Shown here piece after piece: positions 7,810 to 16,438 of a DNA stretch of 64,000 nt (position 1 is its first letter; the number at the start of each line of letters is the position of its first letter). The DNA is taken from the NCBI RefSeq assembly GCF_006517255.1, contig NZ_CP041185.1, forward strand, positions 1,922,001 through 1,986,000, written 5' to 3'. The notes under the pieces are model-generated. The model saw nothing but the letters and a program-made list of their open reading frames with translations, was not told the origin of the DNA and ran no database searches. The position numbers were made by a program, and so were the translations under genes. The DNA is from Janthinobacterium tructae. Lineage in GTDB: Bacteria; Pseudomonadota; Gammaproteobacteria; Burkholderiales; Burkholderiaceae_D.

Positions 7810-10077
7810 TTACTTCGCTGCCGTCACCGGCGTCGCCTTGGTATCGGCGCCATACGGCAAGACCTTGGACGCCATGCGGGTATCGGCCTTGATCAGCGCC
7901 ACTTCATCGGCCAGGATGCGCGCCGCTTCGTTCAGCAGCACGTCCTTGGCGCTCTTGGCGGCCGTTTCGGCATCGAGCTCGGCGCTGAGGGCCCGCTCGT
8001 CGCCCTGCAAGCCGTCGTCGGTGCGCAAGGCGCCCTTCACGGCGGCGATCTGCTTGGCCGTCTTGCTGGCCGCTTTCGCGCCCTTCAGCACGTCTTTTGG
8101 ATCAGGAATCACCACCAGGTCGTCGGCAGGATTCGAAATTTGTGCGATCAGGCGCTTTTCACGTGCCTTGGCGCGCGCTTCCTGGGCATCGCGCTCCTTG
8201 CGGCGCACGGTTTCATTGAGCGAAATCTGGTTTTCCTTGCGCTGCTTGACGACCAGGGCTATGTCATCGAGCAAGTACTGGAAATCCTTGTCCTTGGCCA
8301 CGCGCGCTTCATGCTTCTTGTCCAGCAGCGGCACGATATCTTTCAGGTCGCCCGTCGGCATGTATTGCGCCGGCTTGATGGCCACCCATGGCAGGGCATT
8401 GTCATAGCTCGATTCGCCAAAGTTTTCCGTGTCCGACATGGCTGGCAGCTTGATGTCGGGGGTGACGCCGCGCAACTGCGTGGTGCCGCCATTGATGCGG
8501 AAGAATTGCGCGATGGTCATTTTCAGCTCGCCGAAGCGGGCTTTCTCGCTGCCGCCGAAACGGTCGAGGTTGAACAAGGTTTGTACGGTACCCTTGCCGA
8601 AGCTGCCTTCGCCGATGATGACGCCACGGCCGTAGTCCTGCACGGCGGCGGCGAAAATTTCGGAGGCCGATGCGGAGCCGCGGTTGATCAGCACGCCCAT
8701 CGGGCCATCCCATGCCAGGCCGGCATTCGTATCACTTTCCACGTCGACCTTGCCTTCGGCATTGCGCTGCATCACGACCGGGCCCTTGTCGATGAACAGG
8801 CCCGTCAGTTCGACGGCTTCGTTCAGCGAACCGCCGCCGTTGTTGCGCAAGTCGATCAGGACGTTGTCGACCTTATCCTTCTTCAACTCGGTCAGCAAAC
8901 GGCTGACGTCGCGCGTGGCGCTCTTGAAATCTTTGTCGCCACGGCGGCGCGCCTCGAAATCCTGGTAGAACGTCGGCAGGGAAATGACGCCGATGCGGCG
9001 CTTGACGCCGTTTTCACGCACTTCGATGACCGATTTCTTCGCCGCCTGCTCTTCCATGCTGATTTTCTTGCGCACCAGCGGCAAGACCACGTGCTTGGCG
9101 TCCGGGCCGGCGTCGGCCGGCAGGATATCGAGGCGCACCACGGAATCCTTGGCGCCGCGGATCAGCTGCACCACGTCGTCGATGCGCATGCCCAGTACTT
9201 CGGTGATGGGGCCGCTTTCGCCCTGCCCCACGCCGACGATGCGGTCGCCCACTTTCAGCTTGCCCGACAAGCCGGCCGGGCTGCCCGGCACGACTTCGCG
9301 CACCACCGTATATTCATCGCGCGTCTGCAGCACGGCGCCGATGCCTTCAAGCGACAGGCGCATGGCGATGTCGAAGTTGTCCGAGGCGCGCGGGCCCAGG
9401 TAATTGGTATGCGGTTCGATCGACATGGCGTAAGCGTTCATGAAGATCTGGAACACATCTTCGCTGTTGAGCTTGCGCGAACGGGTGGTGTAGCTTTCAT
9501 AGCGCTTGTCCAGCGTTTCGCGGATGGCCTTGTCTTCCTTGCCCGCCAGTTTCAGGCGCAGCCAGTCGTTCTTGACACGCTTGCGCCACAGGTCGCGCAC
9601 TTCTTCGTCGTTCTTCGGCCAGGCCGCCTTTTCGCGGTCGATCTGGTAGCTCTCGTCGGCGGCAAAGTCGAACTTGGTTTTGAGTAATTCACGCGCATAC
9701 GCCATGCGCTCGTCGAAACGCTGCTGGTACAGGTTGTAAATGGCAAACGGCGCCGTCAAGTCTTCATTGATGATGGCATCGTCCAGCCGGGTGCGCAGCG
9801 GGGCGAAACGGTCGATGTCGGCCTGCACGAAAAACAGTTTTTCCGCGTCCAGCGACTTGAAATAGCGGTCGAAGATTTTCTCCGACATGGCGTCATCGAG
9901 CGGCGTGGCCTTGTAATGGACGCGCGTCAAGACGCGCGATGCCCACAAGGCGGCCTGCGTTTGCTGGGCCAGCGGCTTCATGGTGAGCGGAGGAGCGGCG
10001 CTCTTGTCCGTCTGGGCTGCGCCAGCGTGGGCTGACAGGGCGAGCACCAGGGTGACCAGCATCATTTGCTTCTTCAT
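7810..10077 (-). CDS. prc: Carboxy-terminal (tail-specific) processing protease Prc
   Basis: Periplasmic serine protease that trims C-termini and degrades misfolded or ssrA-tagged envelope proteins. 755 residues with signal peptide MKKQMMLVTLVLALSAHAGA. Order of parts: N-terminal helical domain, PDZ domain around residues 240-335 (LEGIGAVL, GSPAGLSGKLKVGDRI), S41 protease core, and a long C-terminal DUF3340-type domain. The catalytic Ser-Lys pair is S470 (NRGSASASEIFAAAVQDYG) and K495 (GSFGKGTVQ), with D481 in the same spacing as E. coli Prc. ATG at 10077 has GGAGAAGCCG ahead. It is a single-gene unit with its own terminator. Confidence 0.96.
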   Translation of the reverse strand: MKKQMMLVTLVLALSAHAGAAQTDKSAAPPLTMKPLAQQTQAALWASRVLTRVHYKATPLDDAMSEKIFDRYFKSLDAEKLFFVQADIDRFAPLRTRLDDAIINEDLTAPFAIYNLYQQRFDERMAYARELLKTKFDFAADESYQIDREKAAWPKNDEEVRDLWRKRVKNDWLRLKLAGKEDKAIRETLDKRYESYTTRSRKLNSEDVFQIFMNAYAMSIEPHTNYLGPRASDNFDIAMRLSLEGIGAVLQTRDEYTVVREVVPGSPAGLSGKLKVGDRIVGVGQGESGPITEVLGMRIDDVVQLIRGAKDSVVRLDILPADAGPDAKHVVLPLVRKKISMEEQAAKKSVIEVRENGVKRRIGVISLPTFYQDFEARRRGDKDFKSATRDVSRLLTELKKDKVDNVLIDLRNNGGGSLNEAVELTGLFIDKGPVVMQRNAEGKVDVESDTNAGLAWDGPMGVLINRGSASASEIFAAAVQDYGRGVIIGEGSFGKGTVQTLFNLDRFGGSEKARFGELKMTIAQFFRINGGTTQLRGVTPDIKLPAMSDTENFGESSYDNALPWVAIKPAQYMPTGDLKDIVPLLDKKHEARVAKDKDFQYLLDDIALVVKQRKENQISLNETVRRKERDAQEARAKAREKRLIAQISNPADDLVVIPDPKDVLKGAKAASKTAKQIAAVKGALRTDDGLQGDERALSAELDAETAAKSAKDVLLNEAARILADEVALIKADTRMASKVLPYGADTKATPVTAAK

Positions 10078-10597
10078 CGGCTTCTCCGAAAATTAGTTGA
10101 ATCAATTCCAGGCGGCGCAGCTATGCATGCGCCAGCCAGCAAGACAGTAAGGGGAATACACGACTGGTCTGCATATTATTCTACAGGATACGGCCTGGCA
10201 GTCTCCCATGGAAGATCAGTTTCTTCCTGGAAGCTTAAACGCGGATTAAAGGCCGCGTCTCATTCATTACAAACTGAAACATTCGTGACAAAAATCGCAT
10301 CGCCCGCCAGCGATGAAGATCAACTTGCGCCATTGAAATCAGAAAAGTCAATGGGGCATTTTCGCAACGCTTGATGCAGACGATGTTTTTGTGCAAAAAA
10401 ATGATTCTTGCGGGAAACACTTAGTAACAAAAGGCAAGCAACATGCTATCATCGCGGCCTGAAATTTTGCTTGCACGCGTGCAGCTCTCAAGCGGGCACG
10501 CCTCCGCTTCAAGCGCATCCCCCACCAGATCTCCTCCCCATGTGTCATGTCATGACCAGGAATGGCCGAGCTGATTACCCTTTGCCAGACTCACACT
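10078..10597. other. Intergenic region between divergent prc and chemoreceptor genes
   Basis: 520 bases without a convincing gene. It should hold the promoters of both flanking genes. The only clear element I see is a perfect 12-bp palindrome TGCACGCGTGCA at 10472-10483. Short open frames here have no ribosome sites or recognisable sequence. Confidence 0.5.
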
Positions 10598-12568
10598 ATG
10601 CCTACAAAATCGTTCTCCCCCCGCCATTGGAGTGTCGGCGGCAAGATTACCGTCTTCACGTTTGCCCTCGTCAGCCTGATCCTCGCCAGCCTGACGACCT
10701 TGATCAGCATCCGCATCTCGACCGTACTGGAACAGCGCGCCGAAGCGGCCGTCACCAGCGAGCTCAATAGCGTCATGACGACCACGCAAGTATTCCACAC
10801 GGCCATGGTCAACGAGGCGGCCAGCTTCGCCCGCCTGTTCGCGGCCGAATTTCCCGGCCCGTTCACGGTCGACGCGGGCGCCATGGTGGCCGTGGCCGGC
10901 AAGGCCACGCCCGCCCTGGCCAACGGCGGCAAGGTGCTCAACCTCGACACGGCCGTGGTCGACCGCTACACGGCGCAGACGGGCGTGATCGCCACCATCT
11001 TTGCCGCCAACGGCGATGAATTCGTGCGCATCAGCACCTCGCTGAAAAAGCAGGATGGCGAACGCGCCATCGGTACCCAGCTCGACCACAATCACCCCAG
11101 CTATGCGCCGCTGCACGCAGGCCAGCGCTTCGTTGGCATGGCCACCTTGTTTGGCAAGCAATACATCACCCAGTACGATCCCGTGCGCGATGCTGGCGGC
11201 AAGGTGGTGGGCGTGCTGTTCATCGGTCTCGATATCAGCAAGAATCTGGCCATGCTGAAAGAGAAGATTCGCCAGGTCAAGATCGGCCAGACGGGCTACA
11301 TCTATATCGTCGACACGGCCCCCGGTGCCAATTACGGCCACCTGGTGCTGCACCCGAACAGCGAAGGCAAGAGCGCGCTCGATTTCAAGGCCAGCGATGG
11401 CCGCCTGTTCATCCAGGAAATGCTGGCGCAGAAAGACGGTGCCATGCGCTATACGTGGACGGCGCCGGGCGAAACGAGTGCCAGCGCGCGCGAAAAGCAG
11501 CTGTATTACCGTCAATTCAAGGAATGGCAATGGATCATCGCGGGCGGCACGTTCACGGACGAGATCACCCTGGAGGCGCGCCAGCTGCGCAAGCAGCTGG
11601 CCATTTCCGGCTTCATCGCCCTGCTCGTCTTCGCCCTGCTGCTGTACTGGCTGGTGCGCGCGCTCGTCTCGCGCCCGCTGGCCGCCGCCGAAACGGCCGC
11701 CGCGCAGATTGCCGCCGGCGACCTGACGGTACACCTCGATACGACCAGCATGGACGAAATCGGCCGCCTGCTGCGCGCCATGAACCGCATCAGCGACAAC
11801 CTCTCGCAAGTGGTCGGCAATGTGCGCGGCAGCGCCGGGCAAATCGCCACGGCGTCCGGTGAAATCGCCAGCGGCAATCTGGATTTGTCGAGCCGCACGG
11901 AACAGCAAGCCAGTTCGCTGGAAGAAACGGCCGCCTCGATGGAAGAACTGAGTTCCACCGTGCGCCAGAACGTCGATCACGCACAGCAGGCAAGCCGGCT
12001 GGCGCGCGACTCGTCGAGCCTGGCAGCCGAAGGCGGCGCGGCCGTAGCGCAAGTGGCCAGCACCATGGACGCCATCCGCAGCTCGTCAAGCAAGATCGCC
12101 GACATCATCGGCGTGATCGACGGCATCGCCTTCCAGACGAATATCCTGGCCTTGAACGCGGCCGTGGAAGCGGCGCGGGCCGGCGAGCAGGGACGCGGCT
12201 TTGCCGTCGTCGCCACCGAGGTGCGCACCCTGGCGCAGCGCTCGACGGCCGCCGCGAAAGACATCAAGGATCTGATCCAGGCATCCGCCGGCACGGTGGA
12301 CCTGGGCCACGCCCAAGTGAGCCAGGCCAGCGCCACCATGGATACCGTGGTGGCCAGCGTGCAGCAAGTGAGCGCCATCATGGCCGAGATCGCGCAGGCC
12401 AGCGACGAGCAGCGCAGCGGCATCGAGCAAGTCAACCAGGCCATCGCCCAGATGGACCAGGTGACCCAGCAGAACGCGGCCCTGGTGGAAGAAGCGGCCG
12501 CGGCGGCCGACGCCTTGCAGGAACAGGCGCAGGAGCTGAACCAGGTGGTGGGCGTGTTCAAGCTGTAA
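10598..12568 (+). CDS. Methyl-accepting chemotaxis protein with Cache 3/Cache 2-type sensor
   Basis: 656 residues. TM1 near 15-40 ([19 protein letters not shown]), a periplasmic sensor of ~290 residues with [19 protein letters not shown] and [21 protein letters not shown], the Cache 3/Cache 2 fusion pattern, TM2 near 345 ([20 protein letters not shown]), HAMP, then the signalling hairpin with tip [20 protein letters not shown]. Receptors of this type usually sense small organic acids; no ligand can be inferred. No CheR-binding C-terminal pentapeptide is present (it ends GVFKL). The start is uncertain: ATG 10598 lacks a clear ribosome site and the frame is open to 10562. Confidence 0.92.
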   Translation: MPTKSFSPRHWSVGGKITVFTFALVSLILASLTTLISIRISTVLEQRAEAAVTSELNSVMTTTQVFHTAMVNEAASFARLFAAEFPGPFTVDAGAMVAVAGKATPALANGGKVLNLDTAVVDRYTAQTGVIATIFAANGDEFVRISTSLKKQDGERAIGTQLDHNHPSYAPLHAGQRFVGMATLFGKQYITQYDPVRDAGGKVVGVLFIGLDISKNLAMLKEKIRQVKIGQTGYIYIVDTAPGANYGHLVLHPNSEGKSALDFKASDGRLFIQEMLAQKDGAMRYTWTAPGETSASAREKQLYYRQFKEWQWIIAGGTFTDEITLEARQLRKQLAISGFIALLVFALLLYWLVRALVSRPLAAAETAAAQIAAGDLTVHLDTTSMDEIGRLLRAMNRISDNLSQVVGNVRGSAGQIATASGEIASGNLDLSSRTEQQASSLEETAASMEELSSTVRQNVDHAQQASRLARDSSSLAAEGGAAVAQVASTMDAIRSSSSKIADIIGVIDGIAFQTNILALNAAVEAARAGEQGRGFAVVATEVRTLAQRSTAAAKDIKDLIQASAGTVDLGHAQVSQASATMDTVVASVQQVSAIMAEIAQASDEQRSGIEQVNQAIAQMDQVTQQNAALVEEAAAAADALQEQAQELNQVVGVFKL

Positions 12569-12619
12569 GGTCATGCCTGGTGCTAAGATGGGGAAAAATC
12601 CACCTTGCCAGGAGACACG

Positions 12620-12892
12620 ATGCACGACGACTACGTTTTAATAGCCCGGCTGATGATCCCCACGGATGCGCACGTCATCCGCGGCTGCCTCGCAGCGGCC
12701 GGCATCGACGTGCTGCTGACGGACGACCAGCACATGCAGGCCGACATGCTGCTGGCAGCCGCCATCGGCGGCGCCCGCGTCATGGTGCGCGAGCACGATG
12801 TGGCGCGCGCGAATGACATCCTGGCCGCCTTCGAGCGGGGCGACCTGGCGCTGGCGGACGATGCCGACGTGGGAGTGCCCGTCGCCGAGTAA
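12620..12892 (+). CDS. DUF2007-type small protein
   Basis: 90 residues from ATG 12620, with CAGGAGACACG ahead. The sequence YVLIARLMIPTDAHVIRGCLAAAGIDVLL followed by ARVMVREHDVARANDILAAF matches the DUF2007 'putative signal transducing protein' fold, a small ferredoxin-like alpha/beta domain of unknown function. It follows the chemoreceptor in the same direction after 51 bases, so co-transcription is possible, but no functional link is known. Convergent with tdk, with three bases between the stops. Confidence 0.75.
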   Translation: MHDDYVLIARLMIPTDAHVIRGCLAAAGIDVLLTDDQHMQADMLLAAAIGGARVMVREHDVARANDILAAFERGDLALADDADVGVPVAE

Positions 12893-12895
12893 AGT

Positions 12896-13444
12896 TTAGG
12901 AGTAGAAACAGCGTCCACATGCCTGGCGGTAACTCTCGTTGCCGCCAATACTGATCTGCTCGCCTTCCTTGATGCGGTGGCCCTGTTCATCCACGCGGAT
13001 GTTCATCGTGGCCTTCTTGCCGCAAGTACAAATATTCTTCAATTCCTCGATATCGTCGGCCAGCGCCAGCAGATAGGCCGAGCCGGGAAACGGTTCGCCC
13101 TTGAAATCCGTGCGCAAGCCATAGCAGATGACGGGCACGCCCTTCACTTGCGCCAGCTGGTGCAGTTGCTGCACCTGGGCCGTGCTGAGAAATTGCGCCT
13201 CATCGACCAGCAAACAGGCGACCTGGGGTATATCGTCGAGGAAATTCGTGTCGGCATGGAAGATATCGACCTGGCGCTGCGGGCCCAGGCGCGAGGTGAC
13301 GCGGCCTACGCCGTAGCGGCTGTCGATGGCTGCCGTGTACAGGCGCACCTGCTGGCCCTGCTCTTCATAGTTGTGCGCGACTTGCAACAAGGCCGTCGAC
13401 TTGCCCGCGTTCATCGCGGAATACCGGAAATAAAGTTTTGCCAC
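12896..13444 (-). CDS. tdk: Thymidine kinase
   Basis: Phosphorylates thymidine to dTMP with ATP in the salvage pathway. 182 residues from GTG 13444, which aligns VAKLYFRYSAMNAGKSTALL with the normal N-terminus of type II thymidine kinases. The frame extends to a TTG at 13474, but those ten residues match nothing in the family. P-loop SAMNAGKST, Walker B LLVDEAQFL, the lasso segment YGLRTDFKGEPFPGS, and zinc ligands CTC and CGRC at the C-terminus are all present. Monocistronic and convergent with the DUF2007 gene. Confidence 0.95.
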   Translation of the reverse strand: MAKLYFRYSAMNAGKSTALLQVAHNYEEQGQQVRLYTAAIDSRYGVGRVTSRLGPQRQVDIFHADTNFLDDIPQVACLLVDEAQFLSTAQVQQLHQLAQVKGVPVICYGLRTDFKGEPFPGSAYLLALADDIEELKNICTCGKKATMNIRVDEQGHRIKEGEQISIGGNESYRQACGRCFYS

Positions 13445-13735
13445 CGCCGCCTGCCCTGTCTGGTTGATTTTCAATACTATTTAGTATCTTTTCGAGGCGT
13501 GATTATAAATCGCAATGGAGGACTTGCGGCAGCTTAATAGTCCTGCCTTTGGCGCGGCAAACGGACAAAAAACGGCGCATACTCGCATCGCGCACCTTGC
13601 CGCCGATATGCGCAGGGCGCATATGCAAGCATATAAACATTCGTTCGCCGCACTCGTCCACCCGCCTACACTGCGCGGCACGGAAGGCTGCTCGGGACAC
13701 AATCCGGAGCGGCTGTTTCTCTGACAGGAGCCACC

Positions 13736-15127
13736 ATGAATGATCGAATGCCATCCCCATCCCAGCCGCCAGCGCTATACAAGCTGATCGGCAATACCCC
13801 ACTGGTCGAAGTCACCAGGCTAGCCACAGGCCCGTGCCAGCTGTTCCTGAAACTGGAATCGCAAAATCCCGGCGGTTCCATCAAGGACCGCATCGGCCTG
13901 TCCATCATCGAAGCGGCCGAAGCCGACGGCCGCTTGCAGCCCGGCGGCACCATCGTCGAGGCCACCGCCGGCAACACCGGCATCGGCCTGGCCCTGGTGG
14001 GCCGCATCAAGGGCTACCGCGTGATTCTCGTCGTGCCCGACAAGATGTCGACGGAAAAAGTGCTGCACCTGAAAGCCCTGGGCGCGGAAGTGCACACCAC
14101 GCGCTCGGACGTGGGCAAGGGCCATCCCGAGTACTACCAGGATTACGCGGCGCGCCTGGCGCGCGAGCTGCCGGGCGCCTTCTTCGCCGACCAGTTCAAC
14201 AATCCGGCCAATCCGCTGGCCCACGAAACGACCACGGCGCCCGAAATCTGGGAGCAAAGCGGGCATGACGTGGACGCCATCGTCGTCGGCGTCGGTTCCT
14301 CAGGCACCCTGACGGGCCTGACGCGCTACTTCCGCAAGGTACAGCCGAAGCTGGAATTCGTGCTGGCAGACCCGCAGGGCTCCATCCTCACGGAATACAT
14401 CGAGTCCGGCAAAGTCAGCGACACGAGCGGCTCGTGGGCCGTGGAAGGCATCGGCGAAGATTTTATTCCGTCTATCGCCGACATGGACAGCGTCACGCAG
14501 GCCTACACCATCACGGACCAGGAAAGCTTTGATTCCGCGCGCGCCCTGCTGCTTGCCGAAGGCATCTTGGGTGGCTCGTCGACCGGTACCCTGCTGGCCG
14601 CTGCCCTCAAATACTGCCGCGAACAGACGACGCCAAAGCGCGTCGTCACGTTCGTGTGCGACACGGGGACGCGTTATTTATCCAAAGTCTACAACGACGG
14701 CTGGATGCGCGACCAGGGCCTGTTGCAGCGGGCGCCCTCGGGCGACTTGCGCGACCTGATCGGACGCCGCTACGACGAGGGCGACGTCGTCAGCGTGGCG
14801 CCGGGCGACACCCTGCTCACCGCCTTCAATCGCATGCGCTCGGCCGACCTGGCGCAGCTGCCCGTCATCGACAGCGGCCAGCTGGTCGGCATCCTCGACG
14901 AATCTGACTTGCTGCTGCACGTCTCCGGCGACGCCGCGCATTTCGCCGGTCTGGTGGGCGCCACCATGACGACGCAGATCGAAACCCTGGCGCCCTCAAG
15001 CGGCTTGCCCGCCCTGCGCGCCACCCTGGACCGTGGCTTGACGGCCGTCGTCGCCGACGCTGACGCCTTTTATGGCCTGATCACCCGCTTCGACCTTCTC
15101 AACCACTTACGCCGGACACTATCTTGA
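13736..15127 (+). CDS. Cystathionine beta-synthase
   Basis: PLP enzyme condensing serine with homocysteine to cystathionine, first step of reverse transsulfuration. 463 residues: catalytic fold-II domain (K50 in NPGGSIKDRIG; TAGNTGIGLA substrate loop; GVGSSGTLTGL phosphate-binding loop) and a C-terminal pair of CBS domains from about residue 345 (VVSVAPGDTLLTAFNRMRSADLAQLPVID). The CBS tail separates it from plain cysteine synthases. ATG 13736 has CAGGAGCCACC ahead. The stop overlaps the TTG start of the next gene (TTGA), so both are translated from one message. Together they convert homocysteine sulfur to cysteine. Confidence 0.93.
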   Translation: MNDRMPSPSQPPALYKLIGNTPLVEVTRLATGPCQLFLKLESQNPGGSIKDRIGLSIIEAAEADGRLQPGGTIVEATAGNTGIGLALVGRIKGYRVILVVPDKMSTEKVLHLKALGAEVHTTRSDVGKGHPEYYQDYAARLARELPGAFFADQFNNPANPLAHETTTAPEIWEQSGHDVDAIVVGVGSSGTLTGLTRYFRKVQPKLEFVLADPQGSILTEYIESGKVSDTSGSWAVEGIGEDFIPSIADMDSVTQAYTITDQESFDSARALLLAEGILGGSSTGTLLAAALKYCREQTTPKRVVTFVCDTGTRYLSKVYNDGWMRDQGLLQRAPSGDLRDLIGRRYDEGDVVSVAPGDTLLTAFNRMRSADLAQLPVIDSGQLVGILDESDLLLHVSGDAAHFAGLVGATMTTQIETLAPSSGLPALRATLDRGLTAVVADADAFYGLITRFDLLNHLRRTLS

Positions 15128-16305
15128 GCCACGAAACCACACGCAAGAGCCACCTCGCCACGCGCGTCATCCACGCCGGCCAGTCGCCCGACCCATCGAC
15201 GGGCGCCATCATGCCGCCCATTTACGCCACTTCCACCTTCGTGCAAGAGAGTCCCGGCGTGCACAAGGGCCTCGATTACGGCCGCTCGCACAATCCCACG
15301 CGCTGGGCGCTCGAGCGCTGCGTGGCCGACCTGGAAGGCGGCAGCGCGGCCTTCGCGTTCGCCTCCGGCCTGGCCGCTATCTCGTCCGTGCTGGAATTGC
15401 TCGACGCTGGCAGCCATATCGTCGCCGGCGACGATATGTACGGCGGCACCTACCGTTTATTTGAGCGCGTGCGCCGCCGCTCGGCCGGCCACGCATTCAC
15501 GTATGTGGATTTGACCAATCCGGAAAACCTGCTGGCCGCGCTGCGCCCGGAAACGAAGATGGTATGGGTGGAAACGCCCACCAACCCCATGCTGAAACTG
15601 GCCGACCTGCGGGCGATTGCCGACATCTGCCGCGCGCGCGGCATCATCGCCGTGGCCGACAACACCTTCGCCAGCCCGCTGGTGCAGCGCCCCCTGGAAC
15701 ACGGTTTTGATATCGTCGTCCACTCGACCACCAAGTATCTGAACGGCCACTCGGACATCATCGGCGGCATCGCCATCGTCGGCGCGGAAGAACGCCAGGC
15801 CGAATGGCGCGAGCAGCTGGCCTTCCTGCAAAACTCGGTGGGCGCGATTGCCGGCCCGTTCGACAGCTTTTTGGCCCTGCGCGGCGTGAAAACCCTGGCC
15901 ATCCGCATGCAGCGCCATTGCGAAAGCGCGCTGGCCCTGGCGCAATGGCTGGAACAGCAAAAGGAAGTGAAAAGCGTGTTTTATCCGGGCCTGGCCTCGC
16001 ACCCGCAGCACCAACTGGCGCAGCGCCAGATGGATGGCTTCGGCGGCATCATCTCGATCGACCTCGATACGGACCGGGCCGGCGCGCGCCGCTTCCTGGA
16101 ACGCTGCGAGGTGTTCGCCCTGGCCGAAAGCCTGGGCGGCGTGGAAAGCCTGATCGAACACCCTGCCCTGATGACGCATGCCAGCATCCCGCCCGAACAG
16201 CGGGCCAAGCTGGGCATCGGCGACGGCCTGATCCGCCTGTCCGTGGGCATCGAGGACATCGAAGACCTGCGGCATGACTTGCGCACGGCGCTCGACGCGA
16301 TTTGA
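15124..16305 (+). CDS. Cystathionine gamma-lyase (Cys/Met-metabolism PLP enzyme)
   Basis: Second step of reverse transsulfuration: cystathionine to cysteine, 2-oxobutyrate and ammonia. 393 residues, fold-I PLP enzyme with K204 in HSTTKYLNGHSD, the tyrosine/arginine YGRSHNPTR at 52-60 and GGVESLIEHPALMTH near 339. Family members also include cystathionine gamma-synthase and methionine gamma-lyase; pairing with CBS argues for the lyase. It starts with TTG overlapping the CBS stop, so translational coupling is likely. 2-Oxobutyrate from this reaction feeds propionyl-CoA, the substrate of the methylcitrate operon at 39.5-47.5 kb; that link is inference. Confidence 0.9.
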   Translation: MSHETTRKSHLATRVIHAGQSPDPSTGAIMPPIYATSTFVQESPGVHKGLDYGRSHNPTRWALERCVADLEGGSAAFAFASGLAAISSVLELLDAGSHIVAGDDMYGGTYRLFERVRRRSAGHAFTYVDLTNPENLLAALRPETKMVWVETPTNPMLKLADLRAIADICRARGIIAVADNTFASPLVQRPLEHGFDIVVHSTTKYLNGHSDIIGGIAIVGAEERQAEWREQLAFLQNSVGAIAGPFDSFLALRGVKTLAIRMQRHCESALALAQWLEQQKEVKSVFYPGLASHPQHQLAQRQMDGFGGIISIDLDTDRAGARRFLERCEVFALAESLGGVESLIEHPALMTHASIPPEQRAKLGIGDGLIRLSVGIEDIEDLRHDLRTALDAI

Positions 16306-16312
16306 GGGGACA

Positions 16313-16415
16313 GTGTCGGATTACGCTGCGCCTCGGCGGCCCCGCTAATCCGACCTACATGCTACGGTACGCCGTAGGTCGGATTAGCACGGCAACGCCG
16401 TGCGTAATCCGACAC
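16313..16415. repeat. REP/BIME-like paired palindromic element, locus A
   Basis: Two inverted copies of a ~43-bp unit whose arms read GTAGGTCGGATTAGC and GCGTAATCCGACAC. The left unit spans about 16313-16358 in reverse orientation and the right about 16373-16415. Within each unit the arms are themselves imperfect inverted repeats (GTCGGATTA/TAATCCGAC). The same unit pair, in the opposite arrangement, occurs at 42703-42801. It fills the gap between the CGL and acylase stops. Confidence 0.85.
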
Positions 16416-16438
16416 CTCGTTGGCATAAGCAACACCGC

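Noticed and set aside
10066..10374. 102-codon frame upstream of prc
   Set aside because: No ribosome site, no recognisable sequence, and it overlaps the prc start on the other strand.
13515..13724. 69-codon frame between tdk and CBS
   Set aside because: Atypical composition, no ribosome site, and several alternative frames of similar length in the same gap.
16313..16415. CRISPR repeat
   Set aside because: Only two inverted units with no regular spacers; the same units at 42.7 kb show it to be a REP/BIME-like element.
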